Assembly (NCBI GenBank): GCA_022842845.1
Contig: JALHOT010000003.1
Span: 248,001 to 312,000 of the forward strand
Direction: 5' to 3'
DNA from: Cyclobacteriaceae bacterium
GTDB taxonomy: Bacteria > Bacteroidota > Bacteroidia > Cytophagales > Cyclobacteriaceae
DNA length: 64,000 nucleotides
Both the position numbers and the translations under genes were made by a program. The notes under the pieces were generated by a model. That model had not been told where the DNA came from. It was given only the letters and a program-made list of their open reading frames with translations, and searched no databases. The first letter of the stretch is position 1. Every line of letters starts with the position of its first letter. This document shows, piece after piece, positions 43,808 through 52,583 of the stretch.

Positions 43808-44719
43808 CTAGTTTTTTTTTGTGCTGTTTATTCTAATTTGATGTGCTAATTCAATGGAAGGTCTTGCTTCTGTTAAACGGAAGCCATTACCTTTCAATAT
43901 TTCTTCATAGCTTTTAGTATGAAGATCAGTGAAACCATCACTGAATTCGATCTCTTCACCCTCCGTTCGTAAGGATCGGTATGTCCTTTTTCCTTGTTCT
44001 CTAAATTCTGCAGGAATGTGCATGTAATTGATGCTCAACATCCACTTTACTTTTGCTCTCTCTAATTCAATGAATCCTTCTGCCGAATCATCATCAACAC
44101 GAGTAACTTCATTTTTAACGACTCCTCCAAAAACCCATATTAACATATCAAAGAAATGTATACCAATGTTAGTCGCTATCCCCCCCGACTTGGATAAATC
44201 CCCCTTCCAACTAATTTGGTACCAATGACCCCGCGAAGTTATATAAGTTAAATCAACATCGTAAATCTTGTCCTTAGGGCCATTTTGGACTTTATTTCTT
44301 AAAGCAATGATACTAGGATGAAGCCTCAGTTGCAGGATGGTATTTACCTGTTTGCCTGTTTCTTTTTCGATTTCGCTAAGGGCGTCTACATTCCATGGAT
44401 TTAGCACCAAAGGTTTTTCGCAAATTGCATCTGCACCATGCCTAAGGGCAAAGCGTATATGTGAATCATGCAAGTAGTTGGGGGTACAAATCGTAACGTA
44501 ATCAATTTTGGTTCCTTGTCGCTTAAGCTTATCGAGATGCCTGTCAAATCGTTCAAACTCGGTGAAAAAATCACAGTCTGGAAAATAAGAATCCAATATC
44601 CCAACATTATCATGCCTATCTAATGCTGCGACTAAGTTATTCCCTGTGTCTTTTATAGCCTTTAAATGTCTTGGTGCGATGTATCCTGCTGCCCCAATAA
44701 GCGCAAAGTTCTTTTTCAT
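43808..44719 (-). CDS. wlbA: Gfo/Idh/MocA oxidoreductase, WlbA/WbpB-like UDP-GlcNAc-uronate 3-dehydrogenase
   Basis: Predicted to oxidise UDP-N-acetylglucosaminuronate at C3. The 303-residue protein starts at ATG 44719 (MKKNFALIGAAGYIAPRHLKAI). A longer reading from 44788 begins inside the promoter at 44786-44817 and is rejected. The N-terminal Rossmann motif is IGAAGYIAPRHLKAI, the TPNYLHDSHIRFALRHGAD segment leads to the CEKPLVLNPWNVDAL motif with the catalytic lysine, and GGIATNIGIHFFDMLIW supplies a conserved His. The WlbC/WlbB/TviB-like partners are 8-13 kb away in another operon. First gene of a 13-gene operon. Confidence 0.85.
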   Translation of the reverse strand: MKKNFALIGAAGYIAPRHLKAIKDTGNNLVAALDRHDNVGILDSYFPDCDFFTEFERFDRHLDKLKRQGTKIDYVTICTPNYLHDSHIRFALRHGADAICEKPLVLNPWNVDALSEIEKETGKQVNTILQLRLHPSIIALRNKVQNGPKDKIYDVDLTYITSRGHWYQISWKGDLSKSGGIATNIGIHFFDMLIWVFGGVVKNEVTRVDDDSAEGFIELERAKVKWMLSINYMHIPAEFREQGKRTYRSLRTEGEEIEFSDGFTDLHTKSYEEILKGNGFRLTEARPSIELAHQIRINSTKKN

Positions 44720-44785
44720 AGTGCCTGATTTCCAACCTAATCTTAGGTTATCCTCAATCTCAATTTTTAGATGACAAATAAGTTG

Positions 44786-44817
44786 CAAATATAATTGATT
44801 TGTTTATTAGTTCTCAA
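44786..44817 (-). promoter_or_regulatory. Bacteroidota-type promoter of the 13-gene polysaccharide operon
   Basis: On the minus strand, TTG (44817-44815), a 21-base spacer and a perfect TATATTTG (44793-44786) match the TTG...TAnnTTTG consensus. The predicted transcription start, near 44779, leaves a leader of about 60 bases before the WlbA-like ATG at 44719. The rest of the 325-base gap between the divergent genes (44720-45044) holds no clear further element, although an A/T-rich plus-strand leader precedes the GT-C-like gene. Confidence 0.55.
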
Positions 44818-45044
44818 TTCTATAAGAAATTCAGCAATAGTTCTAGTGAGAGTTTACGCTCTGATTTTTGTTTGGTTGGGCATTCAAGGCTGTTTTTCCT
44901 ATTGCCAATATTCATACTGCACACATCTGTCAATCAAATACTTGGGTAAAAAAATCAACAAAAGTTTTTGCTTTATCTAGAAAAAAAAACGTAAGATTGA
45001 ATTTATTCAATCTTTTAAAATCCCTTAGACGTAAAATTCGCTCA

Positions 45045-46982
45045 ATGTCAGGCTTTATTCATCAGTTTTCGTATAATCTTTACCTCCTATTAATCATTTT
45101 CATTATAGGTTCGTTAGTTGTCAGGCTCATAAGTTTTGAATTCCCTACCAACTCCGTTGGCTTTTTCCTTGTTGTGGCGGCCGTTCTTTGTTTTGTAGTG
45201 ACTCTTGGGGCAGCCTACTACACAGGCTTCAGAACTATTCTTTTAGGGCCTCCCATTTTGTTCTTTGTTTACCTCTACTTTAGATCCAAGTCAGTAATTA
45301 CCACGCCAAGTAAGAAATTGGACAAACAACTTTTCTTTGAATGGTTTATTGTCCACATAGTTGTGTTTGGGATTTACTACTATGTATCAAATGCCGTCCC
45401 CTCTGATTTTTTCAATATTCCCTCAAGAGACATGGCCTTTTACGCCCGATCTTCTTATCAATTGGTTGACAAGGGGATTGAGACACATACATTCAATCCT
45501 TTTTATCAAGAACTTAATCAACTAGAGCCTTATCACTACTTTGATCTTTGGCTTAACGGCATAGTTTCCAAAGTTACAGGCAACAATAATCTACTGAACA
45601 TTTTCTATGTTATCTACCCGTTGGGAGTTAGTGTTACATGGCTGGGAATATGCGCCATCCTCTCACTGTTTAAAAATTTGACCAGGTTAGACAAGATTCT
45701 TGCTTTTGGAGGCACCATGGTTGTGGGGTCTATTCTCCCAATTACAATCAGCTTTAGTGAATTCATGAATAATGCTAGCTCATGGCAACTATTAGCGGAC
45801 ACTCCACCGGGCTATTTATTGTATAATTTATGGTATTTCCCGAAACTTTTCCCGGTTTATTGGGGAGTTGCTGTCTCACTGGTTTTTCTAATTCAAAAGA
45901 ACATTAAGGCCTCTATCTTCTCACTCCTTTGTTTGTGCTTTTATTTTACACCCACTGCTCCCGCCATCGTAATGGGAATAATGGCCTTTATACTACTTCG
46001 TCCAATACTTATACAAAAGTGGGATAAAACTATGGAATCCATTGTGGCCATGTGTTTATTTACAATTGCTTTCATTGCCTTCTTCTATTGGATGCTTCAA
46101 CCCGCACCAGTGATCCACAATGTTGGTCCCGAAGAACATCTTTTTAAAATGATCAAGCGAGGGATTCGATATCTATTTGATGCTTCTTTGCAAACGTTAA
46201 ATGTATACATCCTTTGGGTCACACCCTTGTTGATTGGTCTATTTGCCACTGGACTTTGGAAAAAGCTTTGGAAAGATTATAAGGAAGCAATACTTTTTGT
46301 TACGGCACTATCTTTCGCTGGCATGTTTGCATGGGGGTTTTTCCGGGCCATGCAGGATGCGGATCAGATGTATACAAATTTTGGATTGGTCATTCTAAAT
46401 CTGACTATTGCAGTTTCCTATATTGTCATTCTGGGCACACTTTCGAATAAGGTCTCTCGTCTTACATTAACTGTTGTATTCGTGGGACTATGCTATTTTT
46501 CCTTCTCTCCGAACTTAAGGTATGGTTCTAACTTCTATCCTGAAAAGTTATACAGCGACCAATTCTTAGCTGAAGTTGAAAAGATTGCCCCTCAACTAAG
46601 TAGGCTTTCGGCTTTCGCATTTAGTAAAGAGGACTATCAGAAACCCATTCACGCGGAAGTCGAGGTTCTTGGGCAGTATCTGTCGCTATTTCGATCTGAT
46701 CTAACACCTGTATCGTTATCCATTTTTAACATGCCCATTTTTTTAAAACCCAATACCCCTCTACCCGAAGGTTTGTCAAATCATCCATTTTATAAATTTG
46801 TGGAGGAGCAAAAATCAACCGGGAAGTTTGTTGATCTAGAGAAATGTAAATGCGATTTAATTCAAAAATTCAAAATTAATCACATAATTGTCAAGAATAT
46901 ACAAGATGTCCCAACATGTTTAAAAATAGAAAGAACTATTAATGATTTGTCTTCAAATCAAATTTTGGTTTTAGTAGAGTAA
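45045..46982 (+). CDS. Large polytopic membrane protein, GT-C glycosyltransferase-like
   Basis: With the ATG at 45045 (MSGFIHQFSYN) the protein has 645 residues; the in-frame ATG at 44868 would add 59 residues of polar, unlike sequence. About 12 spans fill residues 10-500; the C-terminal 130 residues are soluble and probably periplasmic. Early in the protein, between spans, lies an acidic loop (PSRDMAFYARSSYQLVDKG, then QLEPYHYFDLWLNG), which resembles the Asp/Glu loop with catalytic acidic residues in the first periplasmic loop of GT-C enzymes such as ArnT. Assignment to GT-C is an inference from topology and that loop. It is the first gene of the plus-strand segment that includes a GT2, an SMR transporter and WecE. 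Confidence 0.6.
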   Translation: MSGFIHQFSYNLYLLLIIFIIGSLVVRLISFEFPTNSVGFFLVVAAVLCFVVTLGAAYYTGFRTILLGPPILFFVYLYFRSKSVITTPSKKLDKQLFFEWFIVHIVVFGIYYYVSNAVPSDFFNIPSRDMAFYARSSYQLVDKGIETHTFNPFYQELNQLEPYHYFDLWLNGIVSKVTGNNNLLNIFYVIYPLGVSVTWLGICAILSLFKNLTRLDKILAFGGTMVVGSILPITISFSEFMNNASSWQLLADTPPGYLLYNLWYFPKLFPVYWGVAVSLVFLIQKNIKASIFSLLCLCFYFTPTAPAIVMGIMAFILLRPILIQKWDKTMESIVAMCLFTIAFIAFFYWMLQPAPVIHNVGPEEHLFKMIKRGIRYLFDASLQTLNVYILWVTPLLIGLFATGLWKKLWKDYKEAILFVTALSFAGMFAWGFFRAMQDADQMYTNFGLVILNLTIAVSYIVILGTLSNKVSRLTLTVVFVGLCYFSFSPNLRYGSNFYPEKLYSDQFLAEVEKIAPQLSRLSAFAFSKEDYQKPIHAEVEVLGQYLSLFRSDLTPVSLSIFNMPIFLKPNTPLPEGLSNHPFYKFVEEQKSTGKFVDLEKCKCDLIQKFKINHIIVKNIQDVPTCLKIERTINDLSSNQILVLVE

Positions 46983-47091
46983 TTTTAATTTGTTGGATCA
47001 ATGTTATGCACTTTCATTTAGAGTTCTGCATCTCGATGGATAGATATAAATCTTCCAATCTTTCAGTAATTTTTTAAATGTTAGTCCGTAA

Positions 47092-47866
47092 TCATACCAC
47101 TAAATTTAAGCTAACAATAAGATTATGAAACAGATTTTTGTGGTGTAGTCTGTTGTGTTTAAAATAGAACTCATCTAGGTATTTTTGAAGGTACTTTTCT
47201 TTGATCAAATGATAAATCCCAGCAAATTTCGTTTGGCGTCATCGATAGCAGTATGTGCCAAATCAAGACTATGTGCATTCTTCTTAGTCGACTTATAAGT
47301 TATGTCTATATCTACAAATCAACATAGCTTGTCGATTGATTGGTAAGCACTAAGCTTTCTTTGTCAATCGAGGTTTTTACTATTCGTCTGTTTGCTGCCT
47401 TCAGATTTGCCTATCTCCATCTTAAAATTGCCGCAGTAGCGTTGAATATACCCTTCAACTTCTAAGGGAAAAGACTCCTTCATTACGGTTATCTGGACTT
47501 CTTTTAGCTCCCCTTTTCTCGTTTAAGATTCTTATGTAATCGATTTGGGTACATGTAGAAAATTGGCGTCATCCAACTCAATCATACCTGTAAGCAGCTG
47601 ATCATCATCTGCTTTCCGCATAGCAGCACTAATTTTTTCCATTATGGCACAAATGGGTTGTAGGGCCCTTCCTCAAGTTGCCTTCTAACCTCATGGACTG
47701 AAAAACCCATTTTGTTTGAACTCACTAAATCCTGAGTGATGTACCAATAGTGATAGCTTAGTTTAGCAAACTAATTAAACAGTGCCGCTACCAAGTATTG
47801 TGGGGAACCCACAAGCCCTGCCTTGAAATTGTTCCTTGCCTTAAAGCCAATAGTGATCAGTTCCAT
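47092..47866 (-). pseudogene. Decayed IS1595-family (ISXO2-like) transposase
   Basis: Translating the minus strand in pieces recovers the family order: from the ATG at 47866, a WYITQDLVSSNKMGFSVHEV stretch (the WFxxIYL...K-G-SA region), QLEEGPYNP, then in a second frame MEKISAAMRKADDDQLLTGM and IELDDANF (catalytic E/D region), VQITVMKESFPLEVEGYIQ, then LAHTAIDDAKRNLLGF and, in a third frame, YHLIKEKYLQKYLDEFYFKH (the strongly conserved YH-x2-K-YLQ-YL-EF end). At least three in-frame stops and two frameshifts make it dead. I saw no clear terminal inverted repeats. It lies between the GT-C-like gene and wbqC. Confidence 0.75.
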
Positions 47867-48080
47867 GACACTTCACTTTTTGTAAAGGATGGTCCCTAAA
47901 GTGATTCATGCACGAATTCTCAGATGGCAATCGCTTATAAAACTGAATAAATCCGTATACCTTGATTTTTTTTATCAAGGCCTTTATCTATTGAGACAAC
48001 CTATGTCAAGTTTGGGTATCTTTACGGATCAGGCCAATTTATTATCTGTCTATTTAAAAACTAAACCATGAGTTTACACA
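47867..48080. other. Non-coding leader upstream of the WbqC gene
   Basis: About 214 AT-rich bases between the IS relic and WbqC. It contains a 7-base stem (CCTTGAT/ATCAAGG, 47960-47980) with a T-only loop, and a near-consensus TATCTTTA box at 48017-48024 with TTG at 47991, a 23-base spacer. A promoter for the plus-strand operon is plausible but only weakly supported. Confidence 0.35.
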
Positions 48081-48776
48081 ATGGCTAAAAAGGTGGCCAT
48101 CATACAATCCAACTACATTCCTTGGAAGGGGTACTTTAACATTATAAAAGATGTAGACGAATTTGTATTACTAGACGATGTCCAGTATACCCGCAGAGAT
48201 TGGAGAAATAGAAATATAATTAAAACCCGTCACGGACTTAAATGGATTACTATTCCAGTGGAGGTTAAAGGTCGATTTGATTCAAAAATTAATGAGGTCG
48301 AAGCTTTTGGTGAGGAGTGGAGAACTCACCACTGGAATCAGCTGTCAGATGCTTATAAAGAAGCTCCCTTTTTTGAATTATACAAAGACGTGTTTAAACC
48401 ATTATTCCTTAATGATACTGAAAAAAAAATAAGCATTATTAATTATAAATTCATTTTCGCAATCAACAATTTGATGGGTATTACAACACCTATTAGGTGG
48501 TCAAGTGAATTTAGCACAACTCAAGACAAAACAAATCGATTAATTTCTATTTGTAAGTGCCTGAATGCTGACGAGTATATTTCGGGGCCTGCTGCCAAAG
48601 CGTATTTAAATGAAGCTGAATTCCATAAACACCACATCCAGGTTAGGTGGGCAAACTATGATGGCTATAAGGAATATCCACAACTTCACCCTCCCTTTGT
48701 ACATGGTATAACTATCCTGGACTTATTGTTTAATCAAGGAGAAAATGCAAAGGACTTTCTTAAAATGAGTATATGA
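48081..48776 (+). CDS. WbqC family protein
   Basis: A 231-residue cytoplasmic protein. The WbqC signature is clear: IIQSNYIPWKGYFNIIKDVD at the N-terminus, VLLDDVQYTRRDWRNRNIIK and WITIPV, then YISGPAAKAYLNE and the C-terminal YPQLHPPFVHGITILDLLFN. The family recurs in O-antigen and capsule loci, often beside WecE-type aminotransferases, but its biochemical activity is not established. Its stop overlaps the GT2 start by 4 bases (ATGA), linking it to the next genes. Confidence 0.88.
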   Translation: MAKKVAIIQSNYIPWKGYFNIIKDVDEFVLLDDVQYTRRDWRNRNIIKTRHGLKWITIPVEVKGRFDSKINEVEAFGEEWRTHHWNQLSDAYKEAPFFELYKDVFKPLFLNDTEKKISIINYKFIFAINNLMGITTPIRWSSEFSTTQDKTNRLISICKCLNADEYISGPAAKAYLNEAEFHKHHIQVRWANYDGYKEYPQLHPPFVHGITILDLLFNQGENAKDFLKMSI

Positions 48777-49705
48777 AGCCAAAGATTACAATTGTAACAA
48801 CGCTATATTACTCAGAATCTTTTATTGAGACATTCTATAGTCGTATAAAGCATTCAGTTGAACAGATAACAGATCTGTATGAAATTCTCTTTGTAAATGA
48901 TGGCTCTCCTGATAACTCAAAGCAAAAAGTGTTGCAACTGTCTCAACACGATGACAGAATCGTACTTATTGATCTCTCAAGAAATTTTGGCCATCATCAA
49001 GCTATAATAACCGGACTACAGTTATCAACAGGTGATTTTGTTTTCTTGATTGATTCCGATTTGGAGGAGGATCCCGAATTACTAAATTTATTCTGGCACG
49101 AAATGATTAGTAATACAGAGGCGGACGTAGTCTATGGAATACAAGCCAAAAGAAAAGGTGGTTTTTTTGAAAGAATTTCAGGCAGTCTCTTTTACAAAAT
49201 ACTCAACTCAATGACAAAGGTGAGCTATCCATCTAACACATTAACTGCAAGGTTAATGAAACGAAACTATGTAGAGGCTGTTTTAAGTTTTAAAGAAAAA
49301 GCGTTGGACATTTGGTCTGTATTTGCACTGGCTGGTTTTAATCAAGTTGGCATGTCTGTTACCAAAGGAAGTAAGGGCTCAAGCACCTACACTTTAAATA
49401 AAAAGCTTGGTATGACGATAGAAATTGTAACATCGCTAAGCAATAGGCCTTTATACATTATATTTTTTATAGGTACTATTTGGCTTTGTCTTTCTTCCTT
49501 TAACATATTACTAATACTTGCAAATAAATGGATCTATAAAACCGAAACGGAAGGATGGGCAAGCATTATGGCTTCAATATGGCTGATTGGAGGCGTAATC
49601 ATTTTTCTGCTTGGACTGATTGGCATATATTTATCGAAAATATTTCTTGAAACAAAAGGAAGACCAGTCACATTAATCCGAAAAATTTACAAAAAGAATA
49701 ATTGA
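48773..49705 (+). CDS. Glycosyltransferase family 2, GtrB/ArnC-like polyprenyl-phosphate sugar transferase
   Basis: A 310-residue enzyme with a GT-A catalytic domain (about residues 1-220) and two C-terminal spans (about 226-248 and 265-290). GT2 motifs: TIVTTLYYSESF, ILFVNDGSPDNS, RNFGHHQAIITGLQLSTGDF and the DxD-like LIDSDLEEDP. The two-helix tail is shared with GtrB, ArnC and DPM1-like enzymes that make a polyprenyl-phosphate monosaccharide on the cytoplasmic face. Genes of both sides overlap it by 4 bases. Its likely donor is the amino sugar made by WecE (inference). Confidence 0.85.
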   Translation: MKPKITIVTTLYYSESFIETFYSRIKHSVEQITDLYEILFVNDGSPDNSKQKVLQLSQHDDRIVLIDLSRNFGHHQAIITGLQLSTGDFVFLIDSDLEEDPELLNLFWHEMISNTEADVVYGIQAKRKGGFFERISGSLFYKILNSMTKVSYPSNTLTARLMKRNYVEAVLSFKEKALDIWSVFALAGFNQVGMSVTKGSKGSSTYTLNKKLGMTIEIVTSLSNRPLYIIFFIGTIWLCLSSFNILLILANKWIYKTETEGWASIMASIWLIGGVIIFLLGLIGIYLSKIFLETKGRPVTLIRKIYKKNN

Positions 49706-50325
49706 TGTCCAGCAATCCGACCCACTTTTACAATGACAAACTCTCACAATTTGGTGATTCAGCCAAAGGTGTAGGCTGGAAAGATGAGGCGGCTCAAATC
49801 ATACGATTTGAACAGCTTGCTAAAGTTATTCGTGCTGACACAACCTTTTCCATCAATGACCTGGGTTGTGGGACGGGTGGTTTTGCAAGTTTTTTAGCCG
49901 GAAAAAAGTCTCTTTTCGTTTACAAGGGATATGACATTATGGATGAAATGGTGCAAAGAGCTATTCTGTCTTTAGGCAATAGTCCCAATTGTTCTTTTTC
50001 TACTATTGCGGACTCCTCTCAAATGAGCGTTGCGGACTATACGGTAGCCAGTGGTATTTTCAATCTCATGTTTAATAAAACAAAAGAGGAGTGGTTACAA
50101 TATATTTTAGATACCATCACCATAATGAATGAAAAAAGTACACACGGATTTGCTTTTAATGCACTAACGAGATACTCTGATCCTGAGTTCATGAAGGATG
50201 AATTGTATTACACTGACCCCTCCTTCATTTTTGACTTCTGCAAAACCAGATTTTCTAAAAACGTTGCGTTACTACATGACTACAACCAGTATGATTTTAC
50301 CATTTTAGTGAGAAAAAATCTTTAG
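49702..50325 (+). CDS. Class I SAM-dependent methyltransferase
   Basis: A 207-residue enzyme with the SAM-binding motif I INDLGCGTGGFASFLA, motif post-I YKGYDIMDEMV and the acidic/TVASGIF element (motif II). It overlaps the GT2 by 4 bases and lies 4 bases before the SMR transporter. In this context it may methylate the sugar or its amino group, e.g. to give an N-methyl or O-methyl derivative of the WecE product. The target atom cannot be inferred; no metal-binding or lipid-specific motif was seen. Confidence 0.82.
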   Translation: MMSSNPTHFYNDKLSQFGDSAKGVGWKDEAAQIIRFEQLAKVIRADTTFSINDLGCGTGGFASFLAGKKSLFVYKGYDIMDEMVQRAILSLGNSPNCSFSTIADSSQMSVADYTVASGIFNLMFNKTKEEWLQYILDTITIMNEKSTHGFAFNALTRYSDPEFMKDELYYTDPSFIFDFCKTRFSKNVALLHDYNQYDFTILVRKNL

Positions 50326-50329
50326 CTAT

Positions 50330-50692
50330 ATGGGTTATGCTTACATTTTTTTAACAATAATTCTTACCGTTTATGGTCAAATTATTCTGAAATGGCGATT
50401 AGATCAGATACATGATATCCCAGAAAACGCCATAGAAAAAATTGTGTTTTTTATAAAATCATTATTCGATCCATATATATTTTCAAGTTTTTTATCTGCA
50501 TTTTTTGCGAGCCTTAGTTGGATGGCTACTCTTAAAGAATTTGAGCTTTCAAAAGCTTATCCCTTCATGAACCTATCATTGGTTTTTGTTGTGATACTGA
50601 GTTATTTTATTTTCCACGAAACCCTTTCGGTTTTTAAGATTGTTGGTTGCGTTTTAATAATTGTTGGTGTTCTTCTAGTTTCCAAAGCATAG
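50330..50692 (+). CDS. Small four-helix membrane transporter (SMR/EamA type, ArnE/F-like)
   Basis: A 120-residue protein with four membrane spans: residues 2-20, about 45-67, 73-90 and 98-118. The N-terminal span lacks the strictly conserved SMR Glu14 equivalent seen in EmrE; there is instead a Gln (YGQIILKW). The fourth helix is FKIVGCVLIIVGVLLVS, a typical SMR/EamA ending. The size and context, following a polyprenyl-phosphate GT2, resemble ArnE/ArnF, which flip undecaprenyl-phosphate amino-arabinose. It is 1 base before wecE. Confidence 0.75.
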   Translation: MGYAYIFLTIILTVYGQIILKWRLDQIHDIPENAIEKIVFFIKSLFDPYIFSSFLSAFFASLSWMATLKEFELSKAYPFMNLSLVFVVILSYFIFHETLSVFKIVGCVLIIVGVLLVSKA

Positions 50693-50693
50693 T

Positions 50694-51824
50694 ATGATAG
50701 GCTTTAATAAACCCTACTTAACAGGAACTGAATTCAAATACATTGAACAAGCCATAGCTCTTCAAAATATTTCGGGTAATGGGGTCTTTACAAAGAAGTG
50801 CCAGTCTTTCTTTGAAAAAAAATACAACTTCAGTAAATGCCTGCTGACCCATTCTGCTACGGCAGCACTTGAAATGGCAGCCATCCTTGCTGATATAAAA
50901 CCAGGCGATGAGGTAATATTACCCTCTTACACCTTTGTTTCTACCGCCAATGCCTTTCTACTACGTGGGGCAACACTAATCTTCTGTGATTCCAATGAGA
51001 ACGATCCCAATATTGATGTTAGTCACCTTAAAAGTCTTATAACTGGAAAAACAAAGGCCGTTGTGATTGTTCACTATGCTGGTGTAGGTTGTGATATGGA
51101 CGCGATTCTTTCACTAGTAAATGAAAGAAACATATTGCTAATAGAAGATGCTGCTCAAGCAATTGATTCCTACTATAAAAAGAGGCCTCTAGGCTCATTT
51201 GGTCATTTTGCTGCCTTTTCATTTCATGAAACAAAAAATCTTATCTCTGGAGAAGGGGGGATGCTAGTAATCAATGACAATAGATTTATTCAGCGGGCTG
51301 AGATTATTTGGGAGAAGGGTACAAACAGGGCTTCCTTTTATCGAAAAGAAGTAAGTAAATACTGTTGGGTTGATATTGGCTCTTCCTTTTTACCTTCAGA
51401 ATTAACAGCCGCATTTTTATTTGCGCAACTGGAGGCTTTAGATCTTATTCAGCAAAGACGCAGAGATCTTTGGAATTTATACTACAAACTTTTGTATCCA
51501 TTGAAAGAGGCTGGCAAAATTAAACTGCCTCCTATTGATATTGAGAATTATGGAAATGCTCACATATTTTATACTATTACTGAAAATATTTCTCAGAGGG
51601 ATGCCTTGCTATTGCACCTAGAACAGAATGGAGTTCAAGCTATATTTCATTACTTAGCTTTACACAAAAGCCCATATTTCCAGAGTATTAATAGTCTTCA
51701 GCCATCACTAAGAAACGCTGAGCATTTTGAAGAAACCCTTATTAGACTTCCTCTTTACTATGAATTAACAGAAAATCAAATTATCTACATCTCAAACCAA
51801 ATAATTCAATTTTACAATAGGTGA
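50694..51824 (+). CDS. wecE: dTDP-4-amino-4,6-dideoxygalactose transaminase
   Basis: PLP enzyme converting dTDP-4-keto-6-deoxyglucose to dTDP-4-amino-4,6-dideoxy-D-galactose (Fuc4N). The 376-residue protein closely follows the WecE/RffA pattern: N-terminal IGFNKPYLTGTEFKYIEQAI, THSATAALEMAAILADIKPG, PSYTFVSTANAFLLRGA, VHYAGVGCDMDAI, the PLP site FSFHETKNLISGEGGM, IWEKGTNRASFYRKEV and DIGSSFLPSELTAAFLFAQL. The upstream enzymes RfbA and RfbB are encoded in the neighbouring convergent operon (53730-55623). The next step, acetylation or transfer, may use the WbqC or methyltransferase genes here. Confidence 0.93.
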   Translation: MIGFNKPYLTGTEFKYIEQAIALQNISGNGVFTKKCQSFFEKKYNFSKCLLTHSATAALEMAAILADIKPGDEVILPSYTFVSTANAFLLRGATLIFCDSNENDPNIDVSHLKSLITGKTKAVVIVHYAGVGCDMDAILSLVNERNILLIEDAAQAIDSYYKKRPLGSFGHFAAFSFHETKNLISGEGGMLVINDNRFIQRAEIIWEKGTNRASFYRKEVSKYCWVDIGSSFLPSELTAAFLFAQLEALDLIQQRRRDLWNLYYKLLYPLKEAGKIKLPPIDIENYGNAHIFYTITENISQRDALLLHLEQNGVQAIFHYLALHKSPYFQSINSLQPSLRNAEHFEETLIRLPLYYELTENQIIYISNQIIQFYNR

Positions 51825-52001
51825 TGAATTCTGATTCTACAGAAATTGAAGTTGTCTGAACATACCTCAAATTTTTGGGATAGAGCTGCTAATCGAAATT
51901 CCTGAGAATGGATTAACTATATTTTATTCTCATTTAGTACAGTACTCGTATTAAAGTTCATGAGCCTCGGTTTTCTGTAGGGCTGAAAAATGCATAAACA
52001 A

Positions 52002-52580
52002 CTAGACTTTAAATACTCGGTTGTTACTTAGTTTATACTTATCATTACTCTCTTCACAAATAGCCTCTCCATTTTCATCGAACTTTAAACGATGCCCAAA
52101 CTCACTCATCCAACCGATTTGTTTTGCCGGATTGCCCACCACTAATGCGTAGTCGGGCACATGCTTGGTTACCACCGCACCTGCACCAATAAAAGCAAAT
52201 CTTCCAATATCATGACCACATACAATGGTTGCATTAGCTCCAATGGAAGCTCCCCTTTTTACCGTTGTTTTGGCGTATTGACCTCTTCTGTTAACGGCAC
52301 TACGCGGGTTAGTCACGTTTGTGAAAACCATGGAAGGCCCTAGAAAAACATCATCCTCACAAATTACACCTGTATAAATGGATACGTTGTTTTGCACCTT
52401 TACATTGTTGCCCAAAATCACTTCTGGTGATACAACAACATTCTGACCGATATTACAATTTTCTCCGATTTGACAATTTGGCATGATGTGGGAGAAGTGC
52501 CATATTTTAGTGCCCTTACCGATTTCACAACCCTCATCAACAATGGCCGAGGGATGAACTGAGTAGTCTTTTGATTCCAT
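52002..52580 (-). CDS. wlbB: UDP-2-acetamido-3-amino-2,3-dideoxy-D-glucuronate N-acetyltransferase (WlbB/WbpD-like)
   Basis: A 192-residue left-handed beta-helix enzyme that N-acetylates the C3 amine of the sugar made by WlbC/WbpE. Hexapeptide repeats start almost immediately ([20 protein letters not shown]) and run to about residue 160. The family signature is present: [20 protein letters not shown] and [19 protein letters not shown], then [18 protein letters not shown] and [11 protein letters not shown]. The gene lies 3 bases after the aminotransferase, its pathway predecessor. It is the last gene of the second sugar operon. Confidence 0.9.
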   Translation of the reverse strand: MESKDYSVHPSAIVDEGCEIGKGTKIWHFSHIMPNCQIGENCNIGQNVVVSPEVILGNNVKVQNNVSIYTGVICEDDVFLGPSMVFTNVTNPRSAVNRRGQYAKTTVKRGASIGANATIVCGHDIGRFAFIGAGAVVTKHVPDYALVVGNPAKQIGWMSEFGHRLKFDENGEAICEESNDKYKLSNNRVFKV

Positions 52581-52583
52581 TAC

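Noticed and set aside
44720-44788. Longer start of the WlbA-like protein at 44788
   Set aside because: It begins inside the promoter at 44786-44817 and ahead of the predicted transcript start near 44779; the Rossmann start at 44719 fits the family.
44868-45044. N-terminal extension of the 645-residue membrane protein from an upstream ATG
   Set aside because: The added 59 residues are unlike a membrane protein start, and the ATG at 45045 sits right before the first membrane span.
47960-47980. CCTTGAT...ATCAAGG hairpin as an intrinsic terminator
   Set aside because: The stem is only 7 bases, the T-run is in the loop rather than after the stem, and no gene ends just upstream.
47889-48071. 60-codon plus-strand ORF upstream of wbqC
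   Set aside because: No recognisable domain or coding bias, and it overlaps the leader with its hairpin and promoter-like box.
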